Source: Antarcticibacterium sp. 1MA-6-2 (GTDB lineage: Bacteria; Bacteroidota; Bacteroidia; Flavobacteriales; Flavobacteriaceae). From it: DNA of 64,000 nt. Below the pieces are notes generated by a model. That model was not told the origin of the DNA. It was given only the letters and a program-made list of their open reading frames with translations, and did not search any database. The stretch lies in the NCBI RefSeq assembly GCF_021535135.1, contig NZ_CP091036.1:3162001-3226000 (forward strand). The letters run 5' to 3'. Shown here piece by piece: positions 1 to 11,301 of this stretch. A program made the translations under genes and the position numbers. Every line of letters begins with the position of its first letter. Position 1 is the stretch's first letter.

Positions 1-61
1 GCTACAATAATTGAAATTTCTGCACTTTAACCTAAACCCCACTGACCCTAACCTTTAACTA

Positions 62-1773
62 ATGGATTTACAAACCTGGACCTTTTTGTTGGTTGGACTC
101 ACTTTTGCCCTTTATATTGGTATAGCTATTTGGTCCAGGGCTGGTTCTACTTCAGAATTCTATGTTGCAGGAGGAGGAGTTTCTCCAATGGCAAACGGAA
201 TGGCAACTGCTGCCGACTGGATGAGTGCGGCTTCCTTTATTTCTATGGCCGGATTAATTTCTTTCATGGGTTACGATGGCTCGGTATATTTAATGGGATG
301 GACCGGAGGTTATGTACTGCTGGCACTGTTGCTCGCTCCATACCTTAGAAAATTCGGAAAATTTACAGTTCCGGATTTCATTGGAGACCGTATTATTCAA
401 AAACAGCAAGGATCGTTGCGGTCATATGTGCTCTAATTGTTTCGTTTACTTATGTGGCGGGCCAAATGAGAGGGGTGGGAGTGGTGTTCTCAAAATTCCT
501 TGAGGTGGATATAAACACCGGAGTAATAATAGGAATGGTGATAGTTTTATTTTATGCCGTGCTGGGTGGTATGAAAGGCATTACTTATACCCAGGTGGCG
601 CAGTATTGCGTTCTCATTTTTGCCTTTATGGTTCCCGCTATTTTCATCTCTATCCAAATGACGGGCAATCCTATTCCCCAGTTGGGAATGGGCGACACCC
701 TGGCTGATGGTTCAGGAACTTATTTAATAGATAAATTAAATAGCCTGAATACGGAACTGGGATTTGCTGAATATACTGAAGGTACAAAATCAAAAATAGA
801 TGTGTTTGCGATCACCCTTGCCTTAATGGTAGGAACAGCCAGTTTGCCACACGTAATTATCAGGTTTTTTACGGTAAAAAGGGTGAAAGATGCCCGGAAG
901 TCAGCTGGACTGGCCTTATTGTTTATTGCTATTCTTTACACCACCGCACCGCAGTCGCTGTATTCGTGAGGACAAACCTTCTTAGCACGGTGAGTGAACA
1001 AAAATATAGTGATATGCCTGAATGGTTCTCTAAATGGGAGAAAATTGGGCTTATAACTTTTGAGGACAAAAATCAGGATGGAAAAATTCAATATGTAGGG
1101 GATAAAGATCCTAATGAATTAACAATAGACCAGGATATTATGGTTCTCGCCAATCCTGAAATCGCTAATTTACCTAATTGGGTGATCGCTTTACTGGCTG
1201 CAGGAGCCCTGGCCGCAGCACTTTCTACCGCTGCTTAGCCTGTTACTCGTTATTTCATCTTCCGTTTCCCACGATCTTGTCAAGAAAATCATTAAACCCG
1301 ATATTTCTGAAAAAGGTGAATTATGGGCTGCCCGTATTTCGGCGACGGTAGCTGTTATAATTGCGGGGTACTTCGGTATAAATCCACCGGGCTTTGTAGC
1401 TGCAGTCGTTGCTCTGGCTTTTGGACTCGCAGCAGCATCTTTTTTCCCGGCTATTATCCTTGGAATTTTTTACAAGAAGATGAATAAAGAAGGTGCCATA
1501 GGTGGTATGGTAGTGGGACTGTGTTTTATGCTTTTTTATATGCTGAAATTTAAGTTTGGATTATTTGATGGAGGCCAGGAAGCGGTAGCCGGATTAAAGC
1601 AGGATTGGTGGTTTGGAATATCTCCTGAAGGTTTTGGAACGGTCGCAATGATCGCTAATTTTACGGTGGCTATCATAATTAATCTTTTTACTCCTGATCC
1701 CCCTGAAGATGTTCAGGAGATAGTAGAGAGCATACGAATTCCTTCAGGTGCAGGAGAAGCATCAGGACATTAA
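62..1773 (+). CDS. Sodium:solute symporter, ActP-like (three frameshifts)
   Basis: Inner-membrane sodium-coupled transporter of the SSS family, closest in pattern to cation/acetate symporters (ActP). The pieces join into one protein of about 570 residues with many hydrophobic helices. The stretch around bases 445-480 encodes [13 protein letters not shown] and the one near 1205-1235 encodes LAAALSTAA, both typical of the ActP branch. The frame breaks three times: near 391 (one T lost in a TT), near 951 (one G lost in CCGG) and at 1236-1238, where an in-frame TAG stands in place of the expected Gly codon after STAA and adds one base. Homology resumes cleanly after each break, so the ancestral gene is complete. 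Substrate is inferred only from family resemblance; it could be another monocarboxylate. Confidence 0.8.
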
Positions 1774-1881
1774 TTCTTTCCCAAATGGGAGTTACGATCT
1801 TAATTCAGGAACAGTAGATGGAATTATATAATACAAATCTTTCAGAAATTCTCTTTCTCAGCCTTCGGGGATTGGAGGAAT

Positions 1882-2345
1882 CTAATTTAAATTCCGCTTT
1901 TCAATAAAAAATCTCTTTAATAAAGCAGATGATTCATTCTCAAGTACACCTAGGCCTTAACAAGGGTTTTTGGGTGAAGAGATGTACCCATGCTGCGATA
2001 TCCCCTTTCATGATCTGTAGCCCCAAAAACCAGCCTGGTCAACTGGCTCCAATACAGGGCTCCGGCACACATCTGGCAGGGTTCCAGAGTGACGTAGAGG
2101 GTGCAGTCTTTGAGGTATTTTCCGCCTAAAAAGTTGGCAGCGGCTGTGATAGCCTGCATTTCAGCATGGGCGGTAACATCATTTAAAGTTTCTGTTAGAT
2201 TATAGCCGCGGGCAATAATGCGATCCTTAATTACTACCACTACGCCCACGGGAATTTCTCCTTTTTCATAAGCAAGATCTGCTTCAGCTAAAGCCTTCTG
2301 CATAAAATAAGTATCATCTGGAGGATTGATCTTCATATAACCCAT
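1882..2345 (-). CDS. tadA: tRNA-specific adenosine deaminase TadA (frameshifted near C-terminus)
   Basis: Zinc-dependent nucleoside deaminase that should convert A34 to inosine in tRNA-Arg. The N-terminal 131 residues show the zinc ligands and catalytic Glu in HAEM (after NDVTA) and the PCQMC motif (LEPCQMCAGAL), plus the RGYRSMG region typical of TadA. The open frame stops at a TAG (1950-1952). Skipping two bases there restores a C-terminus (GVLENESSALLKRFFIEK...) that ends at 1882-1884, the usual length for the family. The stop sits where a Gly codon GGT is expected. As tadA is normally essential, a sequence error is more likely than true loss. A free cytosine/guanine deaminase is a less likely alternative. 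Confidence 0.82.
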
Positions 2346-2454
2346 CTTTGCTGAAAGATAAAAATATCCTTAGAGTTACGAAAAGTATTTACAAAAGGAA
2401 TTGGATCCAGGAATTTTAAATTGTGGAATTTCAGAAAACTGTACCTTTGTTTCT

Positions 2455-4231
2455 ATGGCTGAAAGAATTTTAAACAAGATCAATTCTCCGGCAGAACTGA
2501 GGCAGATTCCGCAGGAAAAATTACCTCAACTTGCAGCCGAATTAAGGAAGTTTATCATTGAAATTGTTGCCACAAAAGAAGGACATTTAGGTGCGAGTTT
2601 GGGAGTCGTGGAATTAACTATCGCTCTTCATTTTACCTTCGATACTCCTATGGACCTGCTCGTTTGGGATGTGGGCCATCAGGCATACGGGCATAAAATC
2701 CTTACAGGAAGAAGAGACATTTTTCATACTAACTTACAACTCAACGGGATTAGCGGATTTCCTAAAAGGAGCGAAAGTGAATATGACACCTTTGGCACTT
2801 AGCCATTCTTCCACATCAATTTCAGCAGCACTGGGCATGGCTCTGGCTTCTGCGTTGGAAGGGGATTTTGAAAAACATCACATTGCGGTAATTGGCGATG
2901 CTTCCATCGCCAGCGGGATGGCTTTTGAAGGCCTGAACCATGCCGGAGTGACAAAGGCAAATCTCCTGGTGATCCTCAATGATAATGCTATTGGGATTGA
3001 CCACAGCGTTGGGGCATTAAAACAATATCTTACAAAAGCCCGGGTAGGCCACAAACCTGCCCAGGATAATATCATTGAAGCCTTAAATTTTCAATATTTT
3101 GGTCCGGTGGATGGCCATGATATTCCCAGCCTGATCAATACCTTTGAGGATCTTAAGAAGATAAAAGGGCCAAAATTTCTTCATGTCATTACCACTAAAG
3201 GCAAAGGATTAAAAAAAGCTGAAGAGGATCAGGTAAAATACCATGCTCCCGGAAAATTTGTCCCCGATACGGGAGAACTTTTAGCTTACGAAACAGATGG
3301 CCTACCTTTAAAATACCAGGATGTCTTCGGGCTTACACTAGTAGAACTTGCCCGCAAGAATAATAAGATCATTGGGATTACTCCCGCAATGCCTACAGGT
3401 AGCTCCTTAAAATATATGATGGAGGCCTTTCCTGAAAGGGCTTTTGATGTGGGAATTGCTGAGCAACATGCCGTGACTCTGGCTGCAGGTATGGCTACGC
3501 GGGGTTTCATTGTCTATTGTGCAATCTATTCTACCTTTCTTCAAAGAGCATATGATCAGGTAATTCATGATGTTGCCTTACAAAATCTCCCTGTGATCTT
3601 CTGTTTAGATCGTGCAGGACTGGTGGGAGAAGACGGTGCAACTCATCACGGGGTTTTTGATATTCCCTATTTAAGGTGTATTCCAAATATAACAATTGCC
3701 GCACCTTCAAATGAAATTGATCTCAGGAATTTACTTTTTACGGTCCAGGAAAACTTAAGCGGTCCCATAGCAATAAGATATCCCCGTGGAAGAGGAATTA
3801 ACGTAAACTGGCGGGAACCTTTTAAGAGGATAGAAATAGGGAAAGGAGAACAGCTGAGAGCTGGGGACAAAATTGCTGTAATAAGCATAGGCAGTATTTG
3901 CAAAAACGTTGAGCTAGCTATTGAATCCTCATTTTTAGCAGGTCAAATTTCACATTTTGACGCAAAATTTGTTAAACCTCTGGATGAGAGACTTCTTCGG
4001 AAAATATTTGATAAATTTGAAAAAATTCTCACGGTAGAGGATGGAGCAGTTATGGGAGGTTTTGGAAGTGCCGTTTTAGAATTTGCTGCTACCCATCAAT
4101 ATACCGGAAAAATTAAATGCCTGGGAGTCCCTGATGAGTTTATTGAACAAGGAAATATGGAGCAATTATACAAAATTTCAAAAATTGACGTTCATAGTAT
4201 AGCAGACTCAATAAGTGAGCTCCTTAAATAA
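2455..4231 (+). CDS. dxs: 1-deoxy-D-xylulose-5-phosphate synthase (frameshifted)
   Basis: Thiamine-diphosphate enzyme that condenses pyruvate and glyceraldehyde 3-phosphate to DXP, the first step of the MEP isoprenoid pathway. Visible are the N-terminal [13 protein letters not shown] motif, the GDA...LNDN ThDP/metal-binding motif (about residues 145-175), the central pyrimidine-binding segment with GIAEQHA, and the transketolase C-terminal domain. The first frame ends at a TAG at 2800-2802, exactly where the conserved Gly of GHSSTS should be. Homology resumes one base later with [14 protein letters not shown] chose ATG 2455 because homology begins there. The gene has one lesion and is otherwise full length (about 590 aa). 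It is followed after 21 bases by a DUF3078-like gene on the same strand. Confidence 0.9.
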
Positions 4232-4252
4232 TGTTTTAGGCCAATAGAATTA

Positions 4253-5287
4253 ATGTTAGACAAGTTATTTTACCCTACCATCTTTTTTACCGTTCTTTTC
4301 ATTTCCATTAGTTTTTCCGGGTTTGGAAAAAATATGAGGATAATCAGGTTAGATACTACAAGCAGGGATACTGTAAAGGTAGATTCAGTAAATATCGATT
4401 CTGTGGCAAATGAGCCGCAAGAGGTAATAATCTACTGGACCAATAAAAATGCAGTAGGGGTTAATTTTAATGAAGTAGCCTTTGTTAACTGGAATGCCGG
4501 GGGTAACAATTCAATATCTGCACTTTTTCACGGAAATTTTGAGAGAAAATATCAAAAGAAACTTTTGTCCTGGAAAAATAATGCATCAATTCGATATGGA
4601 ATAAATGCGCAGGAAGGCCGGGAATTACGAAAAAGTGAAGACCAAATAGCTATTAATTCCACTTTTGGTTACAGGAGAGATTCAGTTTCTAATTTTCGAT
4701 ATTCAGCAAAATTTAATTTTAATACCCAGTTTGCCAATGGTTATCGTTACCCAGATACAGAGAGGCCTATTTCTAAATTCATGGCTCCGGGATACATGTT
4801 CCTGGGTATAGGAACAGAATATACCCACCCAAAGGAAGATCTTACTCTCTACCTATCACCTATAACCCAAAAATCTACCTTTGTTTTGGACAGGACACTT
4901 GCTAATGAAGGAATGTTTGGAGTAACACCAGCAATACGAGATGAAGAGGGTAATATCGTTGAAGACGGGGAGAAGGTGCGAACGGAATTTGGGGTGCTTT
5001 TCACCAGTGGTTATACCAAAAAGATCTTTGAAAATATAAATCTTGATAACCAGTTAAGTTTATATTCAGATTACCTAAATCGTTTCGGAAATGTTGATGT
5101 AGACTGGCAACTGAATGTAAACATGGTCGTGAATAACTTTGTTAAAGCCAGTATAGGTTCTCACCTTCGTTATGATGATGATGTCAAGGTAAAAGAAGAT
5201 CTTGACGGAGACGGAGATTTAGAGACTCTGGGACCACGAATTCAATTTAAGCAAATGCTTGGAGTGGGAGTGGTCTATGAATTTTAA
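4253..5287 (+). CDS. DUF3078-like outer-membrane protein
   Basis: Intact 344-residue protein with an N-terminal signal sequence (hydrophobic segment at residues 5-24) followed by a beta-rich mature part. The repeated pattern NWNAGGNNSIS, alternating aromatic strands and a C-terminal strand ending VGVVYEF fit a small outer-membrane barrel of the Bacteroidetes DUF3078 family. No enzymatic motif is visible. It begins 21 bases after dxs, so the two are probably cotranscribed. A perfect palindrome lies just downstream. The family assignment rests on overall pattern and the typical dxs neighbourhood; its function is unknown. Confidence 0.7.
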   Translation: MLDKLFYPTIFFTVLFISISFSGFGKNMRIIRLDTTSRDTVKVDSVNIDSVANEPQEVIIYWTNKNAVGVNFNEVAFVNWNAGGNNSISALFHGNFERKYQKKLLSWKNNASIRYGINAQEGRELRKSEDQIAINSTFGYRRDSVSNFRYSAKFNFNTQFANGYRYPDTERPISKFMAPGYMFLGIGTEYTHPKEDLTLYLSPITQKSTFVLDRTLANEGMFGVTPAIRDEEGNIVEDGEKVRTEFGVLFTSGYTKKIFENINLDNQLSLYSDYLNRFGNVDVDWQLNVNMVVNNFVKASIGSHLRYDDDVKVKEDLDGDGDLETLGPRIQFKQMLGVGVVYEF

Positions 5288-5298
5288 GTTGAAGTTTA

Positions 5299-5331
5299 AG
5301 ACCTCACAGGTTTTAAAAACCTGTGAGGTCT
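5299..5331. terminator. Perfect palindrome between convergent genes (bidirectional terminator)
   Basis: Two arms, AGACCTCACAGGTTTT and its near-exact inverse, form an uninterrupted hairpin between the convergent ends of the DUF3078 gene and the dGTPase gene. The A/T centre and flanking T/A runs allow termination in either direction. Palindromes of this type recur between convergent genes in Flavobacteria. Confidence 0.6.
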
Positions 5332-5356
5332 AAGGAAAACCGTTAAACTGCAGAAA

Positions 5357-6704
5357 TCAAATCTTCAAGCCTTTGTATCTTTCAAAAGAAGCTACGGTAA
5401 ATCCATCTGTAAGAGAGGCAGTATAGGAACAAATCTCCAGCAGCGAATTGTACACAGAGTTTCCTGAAATCTCAAGTTTTGGTGCCGATCTTCTCACCAG
5501 TTTATTATAATTTGAATCTTCCTCCTCAGCGTTTTCCGGCAAGAATGCATGGGTATAGGTGTCCAGCAAATGGGAAAGCATTTTATACCCAGCAATTTCT
5601 TTGTTGATCACTTCCTCACTTTGGTAAATTCTTTCGACACTTATCTTGATAATGTCTTTTATCTGCGCCTCATAACTACTTTTGTCAAAAAGGGATTCGT
5701 GGAATTCTCCTTTTAAGATTGCCTCCTCATTTTTCAGAAATAATTCAACTGCTTCAGTAATAAGGGTATTAATGGCTAATGCACGTAAATAGCTAAGTCT
5801 GTCAGCAGTATTTGTAAGAGCATTGTATTTTGCTGTATTAATACTGTTCTTAACTAACTTTATGAGGTACTCCAGTGCATATTCCTCATCTATTAATCCC
5901 AAATTTATTCCGTCTTCAAAGTCTATAATAGTATAGCAAATATCATCTGCCGCTTCTACCAGAAATGCCAGAGGATGTCGGGCAAAGGCAATGTTTTTAC
6001 CTGAGCGTACTTCCACTAATCCCAATTCCCGGGCTACCTCGTTAAAAATTGCCTTTTCGGTTTGAAATACTCCAAATTTTTTATCGCCAATATTCCTGGT
6101 GGGTTTATGCGGAAGAGATTCTTTGGGATATTTAATAAATGCTCCAAGAGTGGCGTAAGATAACCGGATACCACCTTCTATCCCCGGTCGGGTTTGGGTA
6201 AGGATCTTGAAACCGTTAGCATTCCCTTCAAATTTTATAAGATCCTGATATTCCTGCTCGCTTAATTGTTCCCTGAATCTCTTACCTCTACCAAGGCTGA
6301 AGTATTCTCCAATTGCCTTCTCCCCGGAATGCCCAAAAGGTGGATTTCCTATGTCGTGAGCAAGCGCCGCTGCAGCGACTATTGCCCCAAAATCGTTCAT
6401 CTGGTAACCGTGAATGGTGTTGAGGTGCGGGTGTTTCTCCAGTATCTTTTGACTTAGCCAGCCTTCCTAAAGATCGCCCGACAACCGACACTTCCAAACT
6501 ATGAGTAAGTCGGGTATGTACAAAATCTGTCTTAGAGAGCGGAATTACCTGGGTCTTGTCCTGTAAGCTTCTAAATGCTGAAGAAAAGATGATCCTGTCG
6601 TAGTCTACTTCAAACCCCAGCCGGGTTTCGTTTTGTTCTTTCCGAAGTCTTTTATTCCTGTCTCCAAACCTTTTCAGGGAAAGGAGTTGTTCCCAATTCA
6701 TCAT
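5357..6704 (-). CDS. dgt: Deoxyguanosinetriphosphate triphosphohydrolase-like protein (frameshifted)
   Basis: HD-superfamily dNTPase that cleaves dGTP (or other dNTPs) to nucleoside and triphosphate. The metal-binding residues are visible: RLTHSLEV supplies the first His, and ALAHDIGNPPFGHSG supplies the His-Asp pair and downstream His. The first 80 residues and the last 347 are in different frames. The break is near 6455, where the plus strand reads ACTTAGCC and ACTGGCC would restore the frame, one of several similar lesions in this window. Length after repair is about 448 aa, normal for the family. It is convergent with the DUF3078 gene. Confidence 0.85.
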
Positions 6705-6773
6705 AATAAATACTTGGTATAATTATTTGTCATTTCTTCTGCGTGATTCTGCGAGTTCTGCGGGAATTAGTTG

Positions 6774-7151
6774 TTACAGCCCATTCACTTTTCTGTAAAT
6801 GCCATTGTTGATGTTTTCTACATTAAAGTTTACCATAATGCCCAATTTTAAACCTGTTAATTTTAAATAAGTCAGGACTTGTTTGTGATGAACTTCGGCT
6901 ATATTCTCTACAGATTTAACTTCAATTATTACCTTACCTTCCACGAGAATATCAAGACGAAATCCTAACTCTAATTTCTTTTCCTCATATATTACAGGTA
7001 AGGGAACTTCTTTTTTAACCTCCAAACCACCTTTACCAAGTTCATAATCTAAAGCGGCAACATAAACCGATTCCAGAAGACCTGGTCCAAGAGTTTTATA
7101 AACTTTAAATATGGCTCCTCTTATTTTATAAGAGATCTCATTTTCATCCAT
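6774..7151 (-). CDS. GxxExxY family protein
   Basis: Intact 125-residue protein carrying the family signature near residues 23-31 (GPGLLESVY) and the conserved C-terminal half with KSVENIAEVHHKQVLTYLKLTGLKLGIMVNF. The family has a PD-(D/E)XK-like core, seen here as FRLDILVEGKVIIEVKSVE, so a nuclease fold is plausible. It is frequent in Bacteroidetes, often near mobile or defence loci, and no role is established. It lies between the dGTPase and nrdA and is transcribed in the same direction. Confidence 0.8.
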   Translation of the reverse strand: MDENEISYKIRGAIFKVYKTLGPGLLESVYVAALDYELGKGGLEVKKEVPLPVIYEEKKLELGFRLDILVEGKVIIEVKSVENIAEVHHKQVLTYLKLTGLKLGIMVNFNVENINNGIYRKVNGL

Positions 7152-7237
7152 ATAACTTCAACTGTAATTAAAGTACTAATTTTTCTCCCGCAGAACTCGC
7201 TGATTTTCGCAGAATCTATAATTTTTAAAAATACAAA

Positions 7238-7265
7238 AAGGGAAGTAGGTATGGATACTTCCCTT
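7238..7265 (-). terminator. Rho-independent terminator of nrdA
   Basis: Read on the minus strand, a 10-bp stem (AAGGGAAGTA with TACTTCCCTT, eight-base loop) is followed by a T-rich run. It lies about 40 bases downstream of the nrdA stop codon. Confidence 0.65.
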
Positions 7266-7307
7266 TACTTGTAATCTCATCTGAAATAAACGGGGGGTAG
7301 TGAACTC

Positions 7308-9752
7308 TTATGAACCACACATTAAACAATCGTCCCCTTCAGCTTCTTTAGATTGCGCTATTAAAGTACGCAACTCCTCCGGAGAAAGAGATCCCGAATC
7401 TGGTTCGACATTCACTGGTGCCGCTTTGGGCGTGGAAACTGAAACAGGCTCACTGTAGGTTGTTACCAGTTCTTTCTTCTCTTCTTTTTTCAATGTAAAT
7501 TTTATAGCGTCTACAGCACTCTTTGTTCTTAAATAGTACATTCCTGTTTTAAGTCCGCTTTTCCAGGCGTAGAAATGCATAGAGGTGAGTTTACTGAAGT
7601 TCGCATTTTCCATAAACAGATTGAGGGATTGCGACTGATCGATAAAGTATCCGCGATGACGGGACATATCAATAATATCTTTCATACTCAATTCCCAGAC
7701 CGTTTTATAGAGTTCCTTTAGATCCTCCGGAATAATATCTATGTTTTGAACAGATCCATTTGCACGTAAAATAGCATCTTTCACTTCTTCTGTCCATAAA
7801 TTGCGCTCTACAAGATCTTCCAGTAAGTGTTTGTTAACGACAATGAATTCTCCCGATAGTACTCTACGGGTATATATATTTGAGGTATAAGGCTCAAAAG
7901 CTTCATTGTTTCCAAGTATTTGAGAGGTGGAAGCTGTGGGCATTGGTGCTACAAGAAGGGAGTTTCGTACTCCATTCTTTAAAACCTGTTTCCTTAGTTT
8001 AGCCCAGTCCCAACGGCCACTCAGTTCTTCATCCTTAATTCCCCAAAGGTTATATTGAAACTGTCCTTTGCTTATTGGAGAGCCTTTATAGGTAGAATAG
8101 GGACCTTCTTCTTTTGCCAATTCCATAGAAGCCGAAACAGCCGCAAAATAAAGCGTTTCAAAAATCTCCTGGTTCAGTTGTTTTGACTCATCACTGGTAA
8201 AAGGCATTCTCAATTTAATGAATGTATCTGCCAAACCCTGTACACCCAGACCTACTACTTAGGTGTCGCATATTGGAATTTTCAGCTTCTTTAACAGGGT
8301 AGTAATTTCTGTCTATAACCCGGTTTAGGTTTCGAACTACACGTTTGGTGATTTTAAAAAGTTCTTTGTGATCAAATTCGTTTCCCTTAACAAACATCGG
8401 TAGTGCTATGGATGCAAGGTTACAAACAGCAACTTCGTCAGGACTGGTATATTCCAGGATTTCAGTACAAAGATTTGAAGAACGAATGGTTCCTAAATTT
8501 TGCTGATTAGATTTCCTGTTGGCTGAATCCTTATAGAGCATATAGGGCGTTCCTGTCTCAATTTGAGATTCCAGGATCTTTTCCCATAATTCCCGCGCTT
8601 TTATAGTCTTACGGCCTTTTCCTTCTGCTTCGTACTTTAGATAAAGTTCTTCGAACTCGTCCCCGTGAATGTCGTAGAGTCCCGGGCATTCGTTCGGGCA
8701 CATCAGGGTCCAGGTAGAATCTTCTTCTACTCTTTTCATGAATAGGTCCGGGATCCACATGGCATAGAAGAGGTCACGGGCGCGCATTTCTTCTTTTCCG
8801 TGGTTCTTTTTAAGATCCAGAAAATCAAAGATATCAGCGTGCCAGGGTTCTACGTAAATTGCGAAGGAGCCTTTTCGTTTTCCGCCACCCTGGTCAACAT
8901 ACCTGGCGGTGTCATTAAATACCCTTAACATGGGTACAATTCCGTTTGAAGTACCATTCGTTCCAGAAATATAAGAGCTTGTAGCTCTCACATTGTGAAT
9001 AGATAATCCTATTCCGCTTAAGCAGATTGGGAAATTTTTGCGGTTTGTTTCAGCGTGTCATAAATCCCGTCAATACTGTCGTCCTTCATCGTAAGAAGAA
9101 AGCACGATGACATTTGAGGTTTTGGAGTTCCGCTGTTGAAAAGTGTTGGAGTAGCGTGGGTAAAATATTTCTTGGACATGAGCTCATAAGTCTCCAATGC
9201 CGCTTCAATGTCGTTAAGGTGAATACCTATAGAAACCCTCATCAGCATATGTTGAGGACGTTCTGCGATATTGCCGTTAATTTTAAGAAGATAAGATCTC
9301 TCCAGGGTTTTAAATCCGAAGTAATCATATCCAAAATCCCTGTTGTAGATGATTGTGGAATCCAGGATCTCTTTATTTTCCTGAACAACATGAAAAACTT
9401 CATCTGAAAGTAAAGGAGCTTTCTCTCCTGTGCGTGGATTCACATATTCATAAAGGTCTGTCATGACCTCAGAAAATGTCTTTTTTGTATTCTTGTGTAA
9501 GTTTGAAACAGAGATACGTGCTGCAAGACGGGCATAATCGGGATGAGCAGTGGTCATTGTAGCCGATACTTCTGCTGCCAGGTTGTCAAGTTCACTGGTG
9601 GTTACCCCATCATACAGGCCTTCAATTACTCTCATGGCAACCTTAAGAGGGTCAACCATTTCATTAAGACCATAACATAATTTTCGTATTCTGGCGGTAA
9701 TCTTGTCAAACATGACAGGCTCCTTACGGCCGTCTCTTTTCAGTACATACAT
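7308..9752 (-). CDS. nrdA: Class I ribonucleotide reductase, alpha subunit (two frameshifts)
   Basis: Large subunit that reduces ribonucleoside diphosphates to deoxyribonucleotides. Visible are the N-terminal ATP-cone (starting [18 protein letters not shown]), the active-site region [11 protein letters not shown], the [25 protein letters not shown] segment with catalytic Asn/Cys/Glu, and the redox-active C-terminal CLMC tail. The frame breaks twice. At 9018-9020 a TAA replaces the first Gly of the conserved AGGIG motif (net +2). Near 8259-8262 the region between NSNMRH and VGLGVQ (read as [11 protein letters not shown] in the repaired frame) carries a CTTAG on the plus strand and one extra base. 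Reconstructed length is about 813 aa, normal. nrdB lies just upstream in the same direction, so this is an nrdBA operon. Confidence 0.92.
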
Positions 9753-9943
9753 AGGTAAAAATTTAAGGAGCCCCTACCTACCCTCCCCAAAGGGAGGAGT
9801 TGGTTCTGCGAAACCCCTGTTTAATAAAAGTTATTATTTAGGCAAAGAAAATTTCTTAAAAAAGCTTAGCCGTGCCGTCTATCTGGTAAAAGATAAAGCC
9901 TTCCATTCACTCCCCTTTAAGGGACCCGGAGGGGGCTTGATTT
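9753..9943. repeat. Intergenic G/C-run repeat between nrdB and nrdA
   Basis: This 190-base spacer has no gene. It contains a C-run/G-run palindromic block (CCCTCCCCAAAGGGAGG at about 9781-9797) and a second inverted block near 9912-9936 (CTCCCCTTTAAGGG and GGAGGGGG). The first block resembles the sequence into which the IS110 element near 28.9 kb is inserted, so both probably belong to one dispersed intergenic repeat family. Confidence 0.4.
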
Positions 9944-10921
9944 TTAAAAATCGGCGTCGAAACTAATTTTGTTAGTGTCTTTATCCTTGTTCATCACTCC
10001 GGCTTTCTGGTATTCCCCAACTCGCTTTTCAAAGAAATTGGTTTTGCCCTGGAGATTGATCATATCCATAAAATCGAAAGGATTGGTACTGCCGTATTCT
10101 TTTTCGCACTCCAGTTCAACAAGCAGTCTGTCGGCAACAAATTCGAGATACTGGGTCATCAGTTTGGCATTCATACCAATAAGACTTGCAGGAAGCGATT
10201 CTGTAATGAATTCCCGCTCTATATTTAAAGCGTCCACGATTATTTCGCGAATGCGCTCTTTGGGTACTTTATTTACAAGGTGGTTGTTATGAAGGTGAAC
10301 CGCAAAGTCACAATGAACTCCTTCATCTCTCGAGATCAATTCGTTAGAGAAAGTTAGGCCGGGCATTAGTCCGCGTTTCTTCAACCAGAAGATGGAGCAG
10401 AAAGCTCCCGAAAAGAAGATCCCTTCCACTGCTGCAAATGCTATAAGCCTTTCAGCAAAAGAATCAGATTCAATCCATTTAAGTGCCCACTCAGCTTTTT
10501 TCTGAATAGCAGGAAAAGTTTCAATAGCTCTGAACAGCATATCCTTTTCCTTCTCGTCTTTCACGTAAGTATCGATAAGAAGCGAATAAGTTTCAGAATG
10601 GATATTTTCCATCATTATCTGAAATCCGTAGAAGAATTTAGCTTCGGAATACTGTACCTCGTTTACGAAGTTTTCAGCTAAATTTTCATTTACAATTCCA
10701 TCTGAAGCTGCGAAAAAAGCCAAAATGTGCTTTATGAAATACCGCTCATCTGAGTTAAGCTTTTGGTTCCAGTCAGTTAGATCCTGGTGTAGATCAATCT
10801 CCTCTGCAGTCCAGAAACTTGCTTCCATTTTTTTATACCAGTCCCAAATATCATGATGTTTGATGGGGAAGATGACGAATCTATCTTTGTTTTCCTGTAA
10901 AATGGGTTCTGTCTGGGCCAT
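9944..10921 (-). CDS. nrdB: Class I ribonucleotide reductase, beta subunit
   Basis: Diiron/tyrosyl-radical subunit that activates NrdA. Metal-ligand segments are visible in order: the Glu and His of [10 protein letters not shown] followed closely by a Tyr suited to the radical, the Glu in [12 protein letters not shown], and the Glu/His pair of [12 protein letters not shown]. The full length of 325 aa and the C-terminal tail ending with ISFDADF, which normally docks on NrdA, are intact. It is the first gene of the nrdBA operon, with a 190-base gap to nrdA. The start ATG at 10921 gives [15 protein letters not shown], the usual N-terminus. Confidence 0.95.
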   Translation of the reverse strand: MAQTEPILQENKDRFVIFPIKHHDIWDWYKKMEASFWTAEEIDLHQDLTDWNQKLNSDERYFIKHILAFFAASDGIVNENLAENFVNEVQYSEAKFFYGFQIMMENIHSETYSLLIDTYVKDEKEKDMLFRAIETFPAIQKKAEWALKWIESDSFAERLIAFAAVEGIFFSGAFCSIFWLKKRGLMPGLTFSNELISRDEGVHCDFAVHLHNNHLVNKVPKERIREIIVDALNIEREFITESLPASLIGMNAKLMTQYLEFVADRLLVELECEKEYGSTNPFDFMDMINLQGKTNFFEKRVGEYQKAGVMNKDKDTNKISFDADF

Positions 10922-11240
10922 GGATGTTCTGGTTTTTTCGGTTAGATTCAGCTAATGGGTTTAGCGCTTTCACAAATATTGCAAATTAGAGCGGACGATA
11001 GGGGAATTTGGGCTAAACGTTTTCAACAAAGTTTTTAACATAGCCAATTACGGTTATTCTTAGGTTTTTGTTAATCGGGAGGAATAAATAATTGAAATAC
11101 AGATGATTATAACCTGTTAATAAATTTAAGAAGCCGCTGTGAAAAGTTGATAAATCTTTCAAAATTGGGGGATGGAATGTGCAGGTTGTCAGGTGTTCTA
11201 AAAGGATTAAGGGGTATTATTTTTGGGTTTTAAATGAAAA
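10922..11240. other. Intergenic region upstream of nrdB
   Basis: About 320 bases without a credible gene. It must contain the nrdBA promoter on the minus strand; I see AT-rich sequence with a TAATTTG element about 65 bases upstream of the nrdB start but no convincing complete promoter or NrdR box. Confidence 0.3.
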
Positions 11241-11241
11241 A

Positions 11242-11265
11242 ATCCCGATGTGTATGCATCGGGAT
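11242..11265 (-). terminator. Rho-independent terminator downstream of the OmpA-like gene
   Basis: A nine-base stem (ATCCCGATG with CATCGGGAT, six-base loop) is followed on the minus strand by six T residues. It lies about 37 bases past the stop codon of the OmpA-domain gene. Confidence 0.75.
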
Positions 11266-11301
11266 GAATTATATATTCTCGATATTCATTCCTGAGAAAA
11301 C

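Noticed and set aside
9114..9407. Open frames on the strand opposite nrdA, nrdB, the sensor and other large genes
   Set aside because: They lie wholly within better supported genes and have no start context or protein-like features.
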